Part shown: positions 12,577 to 24,960 of the stretch, in pieces | Layout of the letters: every line of letters begins with the position of its first letter | Position numbering within the stretch: the first letter of the stretch is position 1 | NCBI GenBank assembly: GCA_012295275.1 | Contig: CM022672.1 | Coordinates: forward strand, 12,077,904-12,141,903 | DNA: 64,000 bases | Origin: Chrysomallon squamiferum | Taxonomy: Eukaryota; Mollusca; Gastropoda; Neomphalida; Peltospiridae | Direction: 5' to 3' | Position numbers and translations under genes: made by a program | The notes under the pieces: generated by a model | Seen by the model: the letters and a program-made list of their open reading frames with translations, nothing else | Databases searched by the model: none | What the model was told of the DNA's origin: nothing

Positions 12577-12582
12577 GGTGTG
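12496..12582. repeat. Poly(T), (TTG)n and (TGG)n microsatellite
   Basis: Adjacent T-rich, TTG and TGG tracts. They produce spurious His/Gln/Lys-rich and Phe/Cys/Trp-rich ORFs. Confidence 0.95.
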
Positions 12583-13525
12583 ATTTGCTTGTTGTTTTTG
12601 TATTACATATTAATTTAGTTGTACATTTTTTTCGCGTAAATCTTACTGAATTACTGCGTCGTTCCTCTGTATCTGTGGTTTGAGTTCGTGTCAGTTTCAG
12701 GTCGTTGTCATACTTATCTGATTTGTAGTGCAAGCGTTTTTACAGGTCAAAATGAACTATTCAGCGGTGTTTTTTTTTTTTTTAATAAGAAGAAGAAAAA
12801 GAAAAAATATTAATAATTTAAAAGTAAAATCAAATCTAAATAAAAATAAAAATAAAAATAAAAAAAAAAAATAAAAACACAAAAAAGTTTTTTTTGTTTT
12901 TATTTTATTTTACCCCCCAAAAACAGCTAAAATAAAAAATAATGGAGTAGAATATTTGAATAACTGTAACAGTAGTAATAATAAAGTGTAACTAATACAT
13001 ATATCAGTGTGTGAGCTATTTGTTAATAATGATTACGTAAAAGGCATGTGTAGCAGCCAGAAAACAACCCTGCCCCCTGGTAGTTCTCCACTGCGTCAAT
13101 CTAAACTGCTTAGGGCCGCAAAAATAAAAGGGATTCTAATATTAAAGTTTAGTTAACGTAGTTTTATTCTGTTATTGATTTATTTAATTTATACCATTAT
13201 TATTATTATTATTATTATCAACCTGGCGGCCTTTTGCACGTGAAAAACGCCCCTGTACGTTAATATAACCTTTGAGCTTAACGAAGATGCCATACGATCT
13301 TATTATCAGAGCTTTTAGTAATTTCCTAAACAGAAGAAAGACTTTCATACCTCTCTATCCATTAAAACAAATCAGCCGTCGCCGAGTTCACGACCAAATG
13401 TAACCAGTTTTTAAAAACGTATCCACTGAGAAATCGGCAATAAAGTTGTATGAGTTGGTGTATTAACTAAATCAACTATGAACTATGTGAAGTTAACTAA
13501 AATTATTATTATTTTTATTTTGCTA

Positions 13526-13556
<31 letters not shown>

Positions 13557-13680
13557 ATGCGCTGCTTTATTTTTCTTTTCTACTGTCTCTGAAATTATTT
13601 CTAATGCTTTCCCATTCCTTTAACCAAAATATGTACCAAGTCAGAAAAGAAAAGACAAATTACTGACAACTATTACATTT

Positions 13681-16035
13681 TATTTACTTTATACAAATAG
13701 ATGTTTACAGTTAAGAAAGTATAACAAAACTATACAAAAAATTCCTTAAAATTTATTCAACATTGTAAACTGACCAAGTTGGCAAATAATGAGACATTCA
13801 TACAAATGTTTCCAAATAAATAAATAAATAAGTAAATAAATAAACAAATAAAACAAAGTAACAATATAAAATATACTACATACATTAGTCAAAATTTAAT
13901 ATTTCATTTAATGTTTTTTTTTTTTTTTTTCTTAAATTTTCCAGAACTTATGAAGCTGGATAACTTGGAGTTAAAAATAATTTCCAGTTTTTATGTTTAG
14001 AAAATGTTTTTTTTTTTAAAAAGAAGAAAAATATATTGATTTGTTAATTATGTCTGAAACAACAGGTTAAGAGAGAATGAGAAAAAATAACATTCTGTGT
14101 AACAGAGCCATACACCACTTAAATATTTTCAGCGCTAATTGTTTAAATCATGATTAAAATACAGAAGCATTCTTTCTATACTGGCATACAACCAACAGTG
14201 GGAGATTCACAAAAGGAAATTTAACCAATACAAAATGTATAAAACAAAACTGACAATACAAGATAATGATAATAAATAAAGTTTATACACATACAGATTA
14301 CAAATACAGCCCTCTAATTATCAGTGAAAGAGGTGCAGTGAAGTAATATTAATTAATATACATATTATACATTTTTTTTTTATACAATACAAACATACAT
14401 ACAATGGGTGGTAAAATATTAACATGGACAAAAGTTTAACCTCATAGACAGTTAACTTCAGAATATATAACCATTAAATTTGTATTACAAATTCTTAGTG
14501 TCAAATATATACTGGCTTTTTTGTACTGCACATTTTTATCACTTTATACAGGATTTAATTTTTTTTTTTTTTTAACATACTATACATAAAGGTATCCCAT
14601 CTCTAACTGAATATGTATAGAAATGATATCACATTGCTAAATGGTATCCACCTCTAAACAAACATGGACAGAAAGTCTTCTCATCTCTAACAAGACTGTA
14701 CATAAAAGATATACATATCTACATATCAGTACAGAAAATGAGTAGAAAAGATATCCCAGTTGTTCATATAAATTTAGAGAACAGATATTCCAGTTTCACA
14801 TGTATTGGTATCCCTGTTATACATTTATCTGTATAGAAAATACATCACCAATTATATCTGTGTAGAAAAGATATGCCAGTTCCACATGTATCACATTTCT
14901 ACACATATCTGTTTAGAAAAGATATCCCATTTGTACATTTATCTGTATAGAAGCTGTAAAGAAAATTATATTCCATTTCTAAAGACAGTTCTTTTTCACT
15001 ATAAATCAGACTAAATTGTTTATTATTGCTTATTATTTGTCAGAAGCTATTGCCTTTCCCAAAATGCTTTAAGCAAAATGTACATTTATCAGTACCATTA
15101 TAACATTATAGAATACATTTTTGCATATCATATGCCTAGACATTTAACATTTAAAAAAAATAATAACTATAATAATAAAAATAAATAAATAAATAAAATA
15201 AAATGAATGAATGAATATATGAATGAATGAATAAATAAAATAAAATTTCCTTAATTAAATAAACTTTAAAAAAAAAAAAAAAAATGTTTAAATAAGTTTA
15301 AAGTATTTTTATACTGTAATTTCTTGAAATACCTACAACACAGATGATGTATAAAAATAAAGTGAGTGATCTGTTATCCCACTAGATTTTACATTTTCTA
15401 CAAATTTGAATTTTTCACAGTATTTTGAAATTAGTATAAAATTGTTATCTAATATAAAAATATATTTCTGAACCTGCACTTAAACAGCAACATCAATTAA
15501 ATGGTACTAGGAGATTTTCTTTTAATTTTTTACTGTTGAACTCCAATTTAGTTTTCTAACAATATTTTCACAAACATCCGTTCAGGCAAATTAACAATTT
15601 AAAAAAATGTATATAGAAAGTAAACATGATGAACAAAATTATTTGCAAAGAGTAATTAACTTTAAAAAAAAAAAAAAAAAAAAATATCTGCTCAGGATTT
15701 TGTCATCTCATTAATTATGATCTAAACTTTCCTCTGTTTACAGAAATTTTCTGAACCAAAGAAATAATAAAAATATTCAGATTGAAAAATCTTAATGTAT
15801 TAAAACTAGTGGTACTATTTTTATTTAACAAAAAAAAATATATAATATAATAAAATAAAATAAAATAAAATAAATGTTTGTAAACTTTTATATTTAATGC
15901 TGCTTACTTTGAATGTTAAAGATCTTGACATTATGTTTTACTGTATAAGAACATAAAATGTCATTTTTAAATGCAGGAAATACTTATGTATTATTTATAT
16001 ATTTTTTTTTCAGTTTGTTTTTCAATTTGTTTTGG
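13681..16035 (-). other. Probable 3' UTR and downstream DNA of KLHL20
   Basis: Lies directly after the KLHL20 stop codon. There is no second ORF of note, only AT-rich DNA with poly(A) tracts and several TTTATT hexamers, which read AATAAA in gene sense. The real cleavage site cannot be chosen. A degenerate array of about 40-bp units (pieces like AGAAAAGATATCCCA) covers 14575-14965. Confidence 0.5.
14575..14965. repeat. Degenerate minisatellite, about 40-bp units
   Basis: Recurring blocks of the type TATCCCATCTCTAA...GTATAGAAA and CTGTATAGAAAAGATATCCC. Copies are strongly diverged. Confidence 0.7.
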
Positions 16036-17137
16036 TTAACACAGATGTGAATCATTCTGGGGCATTTTAACAACCCCGACCCCACCCCCTAGTCTTCTGT
16101 AGTTCATCCCTCCTACTATTCTCCAGCAGTTTTGTTCAGGATCGTAAATTTCCACTGTTTTGAGATATGTTGTTCCATCAAAGCCTCCAATAGCCATCAG
16201 CTGACCATTAACCACAGTCAAGCCAACCTACAAATCAAAAAAATTACTTATATATATATATTATTATTATTATTTCAGTTATGCTTAGCCTGTGCTATAT
16301 CATCAGTGACACTATGGAAGAGACAATTTTAGCAGTCATACATAATACATCAAGTCACAACATGATAACAGTTCAAATTTGTTTTCATTGAATAGCAATA
16401 TCCATCCTGGTAATGAAGCAGTTAAAATTATTAGAAATTTCACAACTGAAGACTAATTTACCAAGAACTGATATTCACAGACTTGTACACCAAATAGAAT
16501 TTAAAACTATATGTACAAAATTCAGATAAGCAACAAAAAAAAAAAATAATAATAATTATAATAATAAAAAAATAAACTGACATGGGAATCGTTAAATAAT
16601 TTTAATATATATATATATACATACACCACTTCTTCTAGATGTCATAGCAACAACAGGTTGCCATGTATTAGTCTGTGGGTTGTACCGCTCTGCACTGCTC
16701 AGTTCTGTTGTGTCATCCCTCCCACCCACAGCATAAATCATGTTGTTGTACACAGCCACTCCTAGGTGTTTCCTCCGTGTCCCCATCGGAGCAACAGGAG
16801 CCCAACGATTACTTCTCGGATCATATCGTTCAACTGCAATATAACCACATGGATTTTTTATTTGAAAAATAAAATAAAATAAAATAAAATAAAATAACAG
16901 TTTTCCAGTTTGATTAGTAGTTATTATTTAATTATTCACTAACACTGAAAACCATTTGAAAAATAGCTGTCAATGTATTTTTTTAAATTATAAATTTTAT
17001 ATGTGATTTGCTGGAATTCTGCAATTCTTAACTGTAGAGAGAATCCAGACAGATTTAAAAAATTCATTATGCTATTAAATAAAAATAAAAACATAAATAC
17101 AAACAAAGGATGTCCATCTCAGTGCATATCAATTAGA

Positions 17138-17168
<31 letters not shown>

Positions 17169-18767
17169 TCAATAATATTAGTTTTTACAAACCACTGTTT
17201 AAAGGACAGGTGCCATCACTCCCACCTACAGCATAAAGAAAGCCCCCCAGGACAGCCACACCCACACCCAGTCTTCTAGTACTCATTGAAGCCACTTTTG
17301 TCCACTTGTTTGTTTGAGGATCATATCTGTTTAAATAGAATCATTATATTTATTCTGCTGTTGTGAACATTTTAAGTAATGACAAAAATCAAAATATAGA
17401 ATTAAAAATGGTTATATAATTATCAAATCTTTAATGTAGTTTTTAATCATAAATTACTTTTACAATAATGCTAATAGTTAGCAATAAATAAAGTTTAAAG
17501 TAAACTGGTTAATTTTACAAAAAGTATTAAGAAAAAAAAAATACCATAAAAAAAAAAAATAATAATAAGAGAAAAATATTTTTATATCTTCTGTATCAGC
17601 ATTTCTTTAATAAAAGTTATTTAACACATATTTTCTTAAATCAATAATAATGGAATGATTTAATAACTTCTGTAACTATGAACAGTGCAGAAAATACTCC
17701 AATCTGGAAAAAAGCTGTCACTGGAAATCTAACTTTTGATAACCTAGTTCAATGATTCTATTAACTTTTACAAGATTTATTAACCATATATGATTTAAAG
17801 AAGTTTTTTTTTTTTTTTTTTTTTTTTTATAACTCATGTCTTCAATATTTTTACACCTTTAATTGACACAATGTAAAACAAACCTTTCAACGTAATTGAG
17901 ACAAGACACACCATCTTGACCACCAACTGCATACAGGAACTCTCCAAGCACAGCTACACCAACGCTGGTTCGACAAGAACTAGTGGGAGCAACGTCGCTG
18001 CTCCACTGATTTGTGTGAGGGTCATACCTTAACAACAACAACAAAATATTAAAACTATTATAATAAACAAAATAAAATACTGGATTATTAATAACTATTC
18101 ATTTATTTGTGTGAGGGTCATACCTTAATGACAGAAAAAATAAAACAATAATAATATCACAATAAATAAAATGATCCACTGAATGTATTAATAAATATTC
18201 GTTTATTTGTTTGAGGGTCTTACCTTAATAACAATAAAAACAATAATAATATCACTATAATAAATAAAATGAAATACTGAATTAATAATAAATATTCATC
18301 AGAGATAAATAAGAAATTTTAATATTTGTAATATAAAATAAAGCAACAACAGACTATTTATTTTCACAGAATTAACGATATATAAAAGAACATTTATAGT
18401 GACAGATGTAGCATAAAAAGGGATCACAAAACAAAATTCTAAAATACTTCTTTATAAGAAATAAAACAGCTGTTTATATCATTATTCATTTTCAAAGAAT
18501 TAATTAAACATCAAAATGCATAAAATGGTTGCTCTGGCCTTATTCTTACACACACATCTGAACTGTATTAAGACATATCTAACCTTTCAATACTGTTTAA
18601 ATATGATTGTCCATCATGACCTCCAACTGCGTAAAGAAGATCATTTAATACAGCTACGCCAACACCACATCGACGTTTGCTCATGGGAGACACAAGACGC
18701 CATTCGTTGGTTTGTGGATCGTACTTCTCAACACTCGAAATAGCATCACCACTGCACCAACCTCCCA
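16036..18767 (-). CDS. KLHL20: KLHL20 exons: six-bladed Kelch propeller
   Basis: Five exons (18584-18767, 17884-18027, 17193-17326, 16625-16833, 16036-16227) encode the repeats. Each blade shows the GG doublet and the spaced Y and W (for example [16 protein letters not shown]). Exon borders fall at or near the ER/YDP position in successive blades, as in vertebrate KLHL genes. The C-terminus [14 protein letters not shown] is diagnostic of KLHL20. Confidence 0.96.
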
Positions 18768-21120
18768 CTGTCAAATTTAAAATCAACGACTAGTACAAGA
18801 CAATATCACTTTTAAATAGCATATTAACCACCTGTCATAGCATCTGTTTTCTTTTGAGTCATTAAATATTATAGATATTTGTTTTATGGTACTGAAGCAT
18901 AATACTGAAATGAAATATAAATTATAATAGCATGGGAAATGTGTATTATTTTCAGTTCAGGACCTCTTTTATTCTTTTTTATTTTTATTTTAAATAGATA
19001 AAATAACTGACTATTTTTTCAAAATTCTGAAATTTAAATATCTTTTTGACAAAGGTTATGAAGATAATCAACACACCCGCAAACAACACTTCACCACACT
19101 TGATTGGCTTTCTGGGTCGTGTTCTTGGGCCTTGCATGAGTGGGCGTTCCTGTGGCAGGAGCAGATAATTTTTGGCTTCATCGACAAGATCTCTGCATGC
19201 TTCGTCGCTTTTTATGAGAAGGTCAGATCCAACTGTTCCTACGAGAAACTTGGGACTCATCAGTGGAAGTCTGACATGCTGGATAACCTAGAATAAAACT
19301 TCTAGTATAAACAATAACGTTTATATTTTAATTTAAAGTTATATTAGTAAAAAAATTCAAACCAAAAAGTGTATACAATGTTACAAATTTGCAAACCTAT
19401 TATGACTAGGATACACTTATAAATAAAAAGGTCAGAATATGATCAACAAATTAAATTAGATGAGTATGTCATTCTTAAAGTTAAAGATATCTTAGAACTC
19501 AGAAGATACATTTTTATTCTGAGTTAAAGCTTAAATTATAAATACATTATTTCACCAGCATAATCATTATGATAATGCATAGAGACAAGTTTTATAAAAA
19601 TAAGACAGACTTTTAATAAATGTAATAAAAAAACAAAAACATCCTAATGATATACATACATTTATAATCTATTTAAATATTTTGAAAGCATTAATTTTAC
19701 ATGCTGCCATTTTTCTGTTTTACACAGTAACTATCAGGATGCATCATCTTTATTCCTCATCAATGTTTAATTATTATCTCTCAGTTTCACTATGTAAATT
19801 TTGAAATGTGATCCATTACAACAAGAAAATGCTAAGCTCTCACTGTAGGCAAATGATTCCTTCTTTCTTGAATGTTGTATTTGACCCATCCCATGCAGGC
19901 ACTGTAAACTTGTTCTTCACTGCGAACATTGAGTTCATCGCTTGAGATGATGTCCACCAACTGATTTACTGGAAGCAACATGAATTCCTCACTCTCCATC
20001 ACCTATGAATAAACGAATACATTTTTGTTTTAATGACCCACTATTTCATAATGAACTCTTACAAATGACAGAAGAAATTTTGTGGAAAAGAAGCAATATA
20101 TTTAAAATACTATTACAAAATAGCATCAAGGTGACTTGTACTATAATATTATATTTATAATATTACCAGCCAGTTTATACTGTTATCAACATCTATCTTA
20201 TAGATAAATTATTACCAGTTGGCAGACAGCTATGTTATACTTGTTATTGTAAAACTACTGGCTATCTTATATTTATACTATTAGCTGTTGGTAGATAGCT
20301 ATCTTACAGTTTCACTATTACCAACTGGCAATAGCTATGTTATATTCATACTGAGTAAAAACCTATCTTGTATCTTATGTCATGCACCAGTAAGATACCT
20401 TACAAATATATATATATATATATATATAAGCTTAAGCCTATTCTTCCCTGTTAATATAACAACCGTGTTAATTAATTAATAAATCACTAAACACTTATTA
20501 ACAAGATAAGACATTAAGTTCATAATTCTTCATTTTTTTTCTCCCAAAACACCACACACCTCTTGAAAATTGTGCTGTGTGAATTTGTCTGCAATTCTTA
20601 ACAGGTCGCGACAGGCGTGAGTGTCAGCAAAGGCACGGATGCCTAAGCAGTTGGACGGATCAAGTTGTCGCTTCAGGAACTCGCAGCAGACGTCCTGAAT
20701 CTCTGCCAGCTGAAGCAAACAGGCTGCCGGCAGCAGAGTCTGCACGTTGCCTTCTTCCACTGTTATGTTGGACGTATAACAAAAGTCAATGAGCAGTTCC
20801 ATGGCCGTTTCATCGATGTCTCGGATCGTCACTTCGGTCTGTCTCGACTCTGCAAGCTCCCCAGTAAACATAGCATGGAAGTAGGGGCTGCACGCCGACA
20901 GAATCACTCTGTGTGCGAATATCTTTGTCTGTCCCACGATGAGAACAACATCGCAGAGTTCTCTGTGTTTGCGCAAAACGTTTATGGCTTCGAGGGTGTG
21001 GCGGGGATGTTTGTCGGACGTGTAGGCCAACCTGGCTGGCGACGGTGGCCTGTCCATTGCAGTCTCAAAACGATTCATGGCAATTTGGTGACTAGCTTGT
21101 TTCAGCAGATCTGTAGACAT
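16036..21120 (-). CDS. KLHL20: Kelch-like protein 20, complete coding region (8 exons, 597 aa)
   Basis: Coding exons: 20560-21120, 19844-20002, 19077-19287, 18584-18767, 17884-18027, 17193-17326, 16625-16833, 16036-16227 (TAA at 16036-16038). All junctions are GT-AG and in phase; the length is close to human KLHL20 (609 aa). BTB occupies about residues 47-155, BACK about 160-275, and six Kelch repeats fill about 310 to the end. KLHL20 proteins are substrate adaptors of cullin-3 RING E3 ubiquitin ligases: BTB binds CUL3 and dimerises, and the Kelch propeller binds substrate. Human substrates reported include DAPK1, PML and ULK1. Near-identical blocks to the vertebrate protein ([41 protein letters not shown]) make the orthology very secure. 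The start at 21120 is the first ATG three bases after the acceptor; the frame upstream is intron. Confidence 0.98.
18009..18300. repeat. Three-copy tandem repeat (about 98 bp) carrying the 5' edge of a KLHL20 exon
   Basis: A 24-bp block starting ATTTGTGTGAGGGTCATACC is present at 18009-18032 (real exon edge with acceptor), identically at 18105-18128, and with two changes at 18205-18228. The AT-rich spacers are also alike. In gene sense each copy reads TTAAG followed by exon sequence. Confidence 0.95.
19077..20002 (-). CDS. KLHL20: KLHL20 exons: rest of BACK and linker
   Basis: Exon 19844-20002 starts [20 protein letters not shown], the BACK helix that contacts the CUL3-facing groove. Exon 19077-19287 carries [18 protein letters not shown] and the conserved linker GPRTRPRKP before the first Kelch blade. 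Phases are 0, 0 and 1. Confidence 0.95.
20140..20400. repeat. Degenerate minisatellite, about 60-bp units, in KLHL20 intron
   Basis: Repeated blocks of the type TATTACCAGTTGGCAGACAG and CTATGTTATACT in the intron between the first two coding exons. Confidence 0.7.
20560..21120 (-). CDS. KLHL20: KLHL20 exon: BTB domain and start of BACK
   Basis: Encodes residues 1-187. It contains the BTB core ([36 protein letters not shown]) and the first BACK helices ([16 protein letters not shown]). It is visibly more GC- and CpG-rich than the flanks. A 155-aa ORF on the opposite strand (20665-21132) is only its shadow. Donor GTGTGT follows 20560 in phase 0. Confidence 0.97.
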
Positions 21121-21122
21121 TT

Positions 21123-21930
21123 TCTGGAATAACACAAACATAATCTCATACATCAATTACTGAAAATTTCTGATATTAGTATTTCCTATTTATCATAATG
21201 AACTTGGATCAGTCTCCGTTTTGTTAATTGTAAGTACATTGTAAAAATAATTTTTCACATTAAATGTTTGTCAACAAGAATCTGAAACAAATACTGAAGT
21301 TGTAAATTTGTTTTCTAAACATTTAAAAGTAATCATTTGGAAATCATTAGAATGTAATCAAATTAATTTTACTATTTAGTATTTATCATTTATTGTCAAA
21401 AACATTTTTTTAATATTATGTTATCTTTACTTTTACATGCAGATATTTCAGTACTGTATGAAGTTTTTGCAAACAGAAGAGTGAGTCTTGCGAAATAAAC
21501 TGACATCATCCTTATTAAGCTAAATTAATTTTTACTGTGCATGTTTTGGTCAGGACTGCGTTATCATTGGTGGTTTTTTTTTAGTGTATGTTCTAGCTTG
21601 CATTTTACCAATTATTCACTGACAGTACTGTTAAAATTATACGTGTAATTCTACCCATTTTGTCGTCAGGTTTCAATTTGTAATTTAATAAAAGCGTCGT
21701 GGAATGTTTGTGACATATGACAAGTTTCAAAGATAAACAGTCATAGGCTACGACGAAATCAAGTGGATTTTGTTATAGTAGAAAATACATTAATGGTATG
21801 AAATTTTTATATTATACAGATCAATTTAAAAATCTGAAAATAAAAGGAAAATAACAATAATTAGCTTACCAAAATCTTTAAAGGACAGTGGTAGCGAAAC
21901 GACAAGGAAGCTCTGGCAGTCTGAGTTTGT
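21123..21930 (-). other. KLHL20: KLHL20 5' UTR: acceptor at 21123 and candidate upstream exon ending at 21870
   Basis: Acceptor ATTCCAG leaves only three UTR bases before the ATG, so an upstream non-coding exon is required. A good minus-strand donor (TTTTG followed by GTAAGC) lies at 21870. The exon it closes extends rightward to about 21920 or beyond; its start is not defined. Confidence 0.6.
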
Positions 21931-22793
21931 TTTTTGTTGATATTGTTGTTGTTATTGTTTTCACTTTATGAATGTGACATTGAAGTATTTAGAAAATTAA
22001 TAGCACATGTAAAACGACTACATGTCTTAATACTAATTACAATTAAGAAAAGAACCCCCAAATCAGTTAATTTGAAGAATTTTTTCATGAGAACACTTCC
22101 TGTCAAAACGAAAGACTCATTTCTGGCAATAGCTGTAAAAACAAAATGTGTTATCGTAAAACGAAATTGGGCAAACGAAATTAGATAAACAGCAGTTTAG
22201 ATAAGAATTAATGAAATTACCAAATTCATTGATAACAACGACAACAGTAATAATGTTTTAATTTGAAGGCGTGATAGTTTATATTTAGCTCTTTTTTTAA
22301 TCTATTATTTACATCATTTTATTCATCAGTCAAGAATAATTAAATTACAAAAACTTTTCTTAGGAAATAGCAACATTTGTTGTATCATTTGAACTAATTA
22401 AAGCACTGTACTGTTGTAAAACTGTTGTATCTGAAATGCGGCCGTGACTCTTTAATATACCAATTATAGTTTTGCAAAAATGTTTTATACCTTCTATATT
22501 ATTTCGAGGGGGAATACATAGATACTTAAATAAAACTTTCTTTTACAAAAATCTAAAGTATATTTTATGAAATTATTATGTGTTTGGTTTACACTGAAAA
22601 AAAAAGAAGATGAAAGGGGAAAATATATTTTATTATATATACCAGAAATAGCTTTGTAATGAAAAGTGGCAACATTAGCCAATGAAATTGGCGTTTACAA
22701 AACGACCACGGCGTTATTTGTTTGGGAGCAACGGAGTAATATTGTTGCACTTTCAATTTGTTAATGTTGTTGATACAAATGTGAAATAAAAAG
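21931..22793. promoter_or_regulatory. Shared divergent promoter region of KLHL20 and ANKRD45
   Basis: KLHL20 (minus) and ANKRD45 (plus) are transcribed away from this segment. It contains a perfect inverted CCAAT pair, GCCAATGAAATTGGC, at 22678-22692 about 100 bp before the ANKRD45 ATG, the kind of site NF-Y binds in divergent promoters. Nearby AGTGGCAAC and GGGAGCAAC resemble halves of RFX X-boxes, but no full site is seen. Bases 22684-22740 carry several CpGs. No TATA box stands out. Confidence 0.6.
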
Positions 22794-24740
22794 ATGGCAC
22801 AAGAAACGGAAGTTGCAGAAGAAGAAGAGAAAGAGGTTTTACTCCCAAATACAAATATTATTACACACTGTATTTACAAAAATGACTTAGTAAGGTTTTT
22901 GGATTGTTTTGAAAACGATGAAGACCCTTATAAAGATGTCATTCAAGATCTGTTGAATGAAAGAGACGAAGATGGTAAATCGGCACTAGACATTGCAGCG
23001 ATTTTAGGAAGAATTGATTTAGCAAGAGAACTTTTAAACAGAGGATTTATACTCGACAATACAGCGGAAAAAGGTATTCTTTTTCAGGGCTTTTTAATCA
23101 AAAAGAATTATTGCACAAAGCATGTAAAATATATATATATATATATATATACATATATTATAAAATATTAAAACAGATACACAAAGATGCATGACATTTT
23201 TATTTAAATTGTTTTCTTTTTCAAAAACTTGTATCCCAGAGACAAACAAAATCATACATACTATTAATGTAATATAATTTTTATTTTATTTTTATAATCA
23301 TTTTCAGTGATGTATTATCATTATTAATACTATTTTATTAAATGTTCATTTATATTTTCTCCTGTGTCATTATAGGTTACACTCCTTGGCATTATGCTGC
23401 TGCTTGGGGTCAAGTTGGTATTCTAAAGGTTTTGTTTGATTTTAATGCCAACTTTCAAAAGAAGAATATCTTTGGTGAAAGAGCAAGAGAAACTGCATTA
23501 AGATACAGCAAGGCAGAATGTGTGGACTATCTTGATTGGGCTGGTAAATTGGATACAATATTACATTTAATACACTTTAGCCTCAGTTATACATTAATTT
23601 TATGAATTATGTGTAGATTTAATTAAATATGAATATATTAATTTTATTAAAAATTTAGTTATGTTCGCTTTTATTTATTTATTTACTTATTGTTGTTTTA
23701 TTTTGACACGTCTTTTTGGTTGATTGATTTATTGATTTATTTATATTATTTCTTTTCTGACAGAGGCAAAAGTGAATCTTATGGAATTGACTAGATCTGT
23801 ACTTGAAATTGTGACAGATCCATCTAAAACACAGGGAGTTATTTCTAAAGAAGAAAAGGTGACCTGATTTTATTTTTAATTCTTCATTTTCTTTTATGTT
23901 TCTGTGTCTGTTTTATCTTTATATCATTATAACTTTTATTTATTTATTTACTTAATTTTTTTATTATTATTATTAATACTTTTATTTTTAATTTTTTGTA
24001 ATATATTATAGATGAAAAAGAATTTATGTCTATGTAAAGGATAATTCTTAAACAAACTGATTCAGTATAAATATATTTCACTTTTGCCTTGAAATTTTAC
24101 TTGTACGTGACACAAAACTAAATGTTTGTTTTCAGAACCTGGTTGTTAATGCATGCAAAGAAAAGAATGAATGGCTTGATTTTAATCCAGAAGCCACCAC
24201 CCAGGAGTTTATAAATCAGCATCATAATTTGACGGTGGTTATTTCACAAGTTCTGCAGAAAATCAACGATCCACGTCAGTATTTAATAATACCAAAATTT
24301 AAAATAAATATTAAAACAATTCTGTTTCAGTGATGTTAACCATTGTTTGATAATAATTATCTAGGCATCAGTATTTAAAATTAAATTTAAAACTTTTGTA
24401 TTTCAGTGATATAATAATTATGTTGGTGTAGCTGCCTTTGCATTTACAACCATATACATACATAGAAATCAGGATCACTAATTGCCTCTTTTTGGCAGTG
24501 TACATTTTCAAAAATCTATTATGGAATTAACACTGTCATAATAATAGTATGAATAAGGAAATTATAATTATCATTTATACAAATAAAGTTAGTGGTTTCC
24601 TGAACCATTCTTCATTACATTCAAATCTAAAAAAATCCACACCAAAACCCCGACTTTATTGCATTTATCATCATTTGTTGAATTTATTAATGTAATTATT
24701 TATTTTGATTTTTGCAGCTGAGAAACCAGAAAAGAAGTAG
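22794..24740 (+). CDS. ANKRD45: Ankyrin repeat domain protein 45, complete coding region (5 exons, 234 aa)
   Basis: Exons: 22794-23073, 23376-23543, 23764-23858, 24136-24274, 24718-24740 (TAG). All introns are GT-AG and phases close exactly. The ATG has A at -3 and G at +4. The N-terminus is acidic. Ankyrin-type helices follow: GKSALDIAAILGRIDLAREL near residue 62, then GYTPWHYAAAWGQVGILKVL in exon 2, then a more divergent ERARETALRYSKAECVDYLDW. The second half (exons 3-5) is helical, with NLVVNACKEKNEWLDF matching the vertebrate C-terminal half, and ends in a short Lys/Glu/Pro tail. The conserved AAAWG, ERAR and ECV-LDWA blocks identify ANKRD45. Its biochemical role is poorly known; ankyrin repeats imply protein binding. 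It is head-to-head with KLHL20. Confidence 0.95.
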
Positions 24741-24960
24741 AGTGGAAGAGAAACAATAATAAAAACATTTGTCATGAAACAAAAATGTTAGAGAATGAAT
24801 TCTCCATTCACCTGTATATATCATGGATCAGTTTCATTTTCTTTTTTTATACAAATTAAATAATAATAATAATAGATTTATAATAATAAAAATACAGAAT
24901 TTTATATGGTTTCATGTTATTGTTTTTTTATAGTTAGAACTCAAGTTATACTAATAAACA
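24741..24960 (+). terminator. ANKRD45: ANKRD45 3' UTR with candidate polyadenylation signal
   Basis: AATAAA occurs at 24953-24958, about 215 bp after the stop, in AT-rich sequence with no further frame. Other near-matches occur in the A-rich DNA, so the choice is tentative. Confidence 0.45.

Larger units (their letters stand above)
11661..13680. other. Gene-free stretch with simple repeats
   Basis: No coding exon seen. It contains a TG run (11675-11706), poly(T) and TTG/TGG repeats (12496-12582), poly(A)/(AAAT) runs near 12770-12890, ATT repeats near 13195-13220 and a poly(T) of 27 bases at about 13531-13557. Bases 13030-13140 and 13225-13440 are less AT-rich, with CpGs and a CACGTG E-box near 13238, but have no recognisable gene. 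Confidence 0.6.

Noticed and set aside
12398-12733. His/Gln/Lys-rich 111-aa ORF
   Set aside because: Poly(T), TTG and TGG tracts; no conserved features.
20665-21132. 155-aa plus-strand ORF
   Set aside because: Exact antisense of the KLHL20 BTB exon; no family resemblance of its own.
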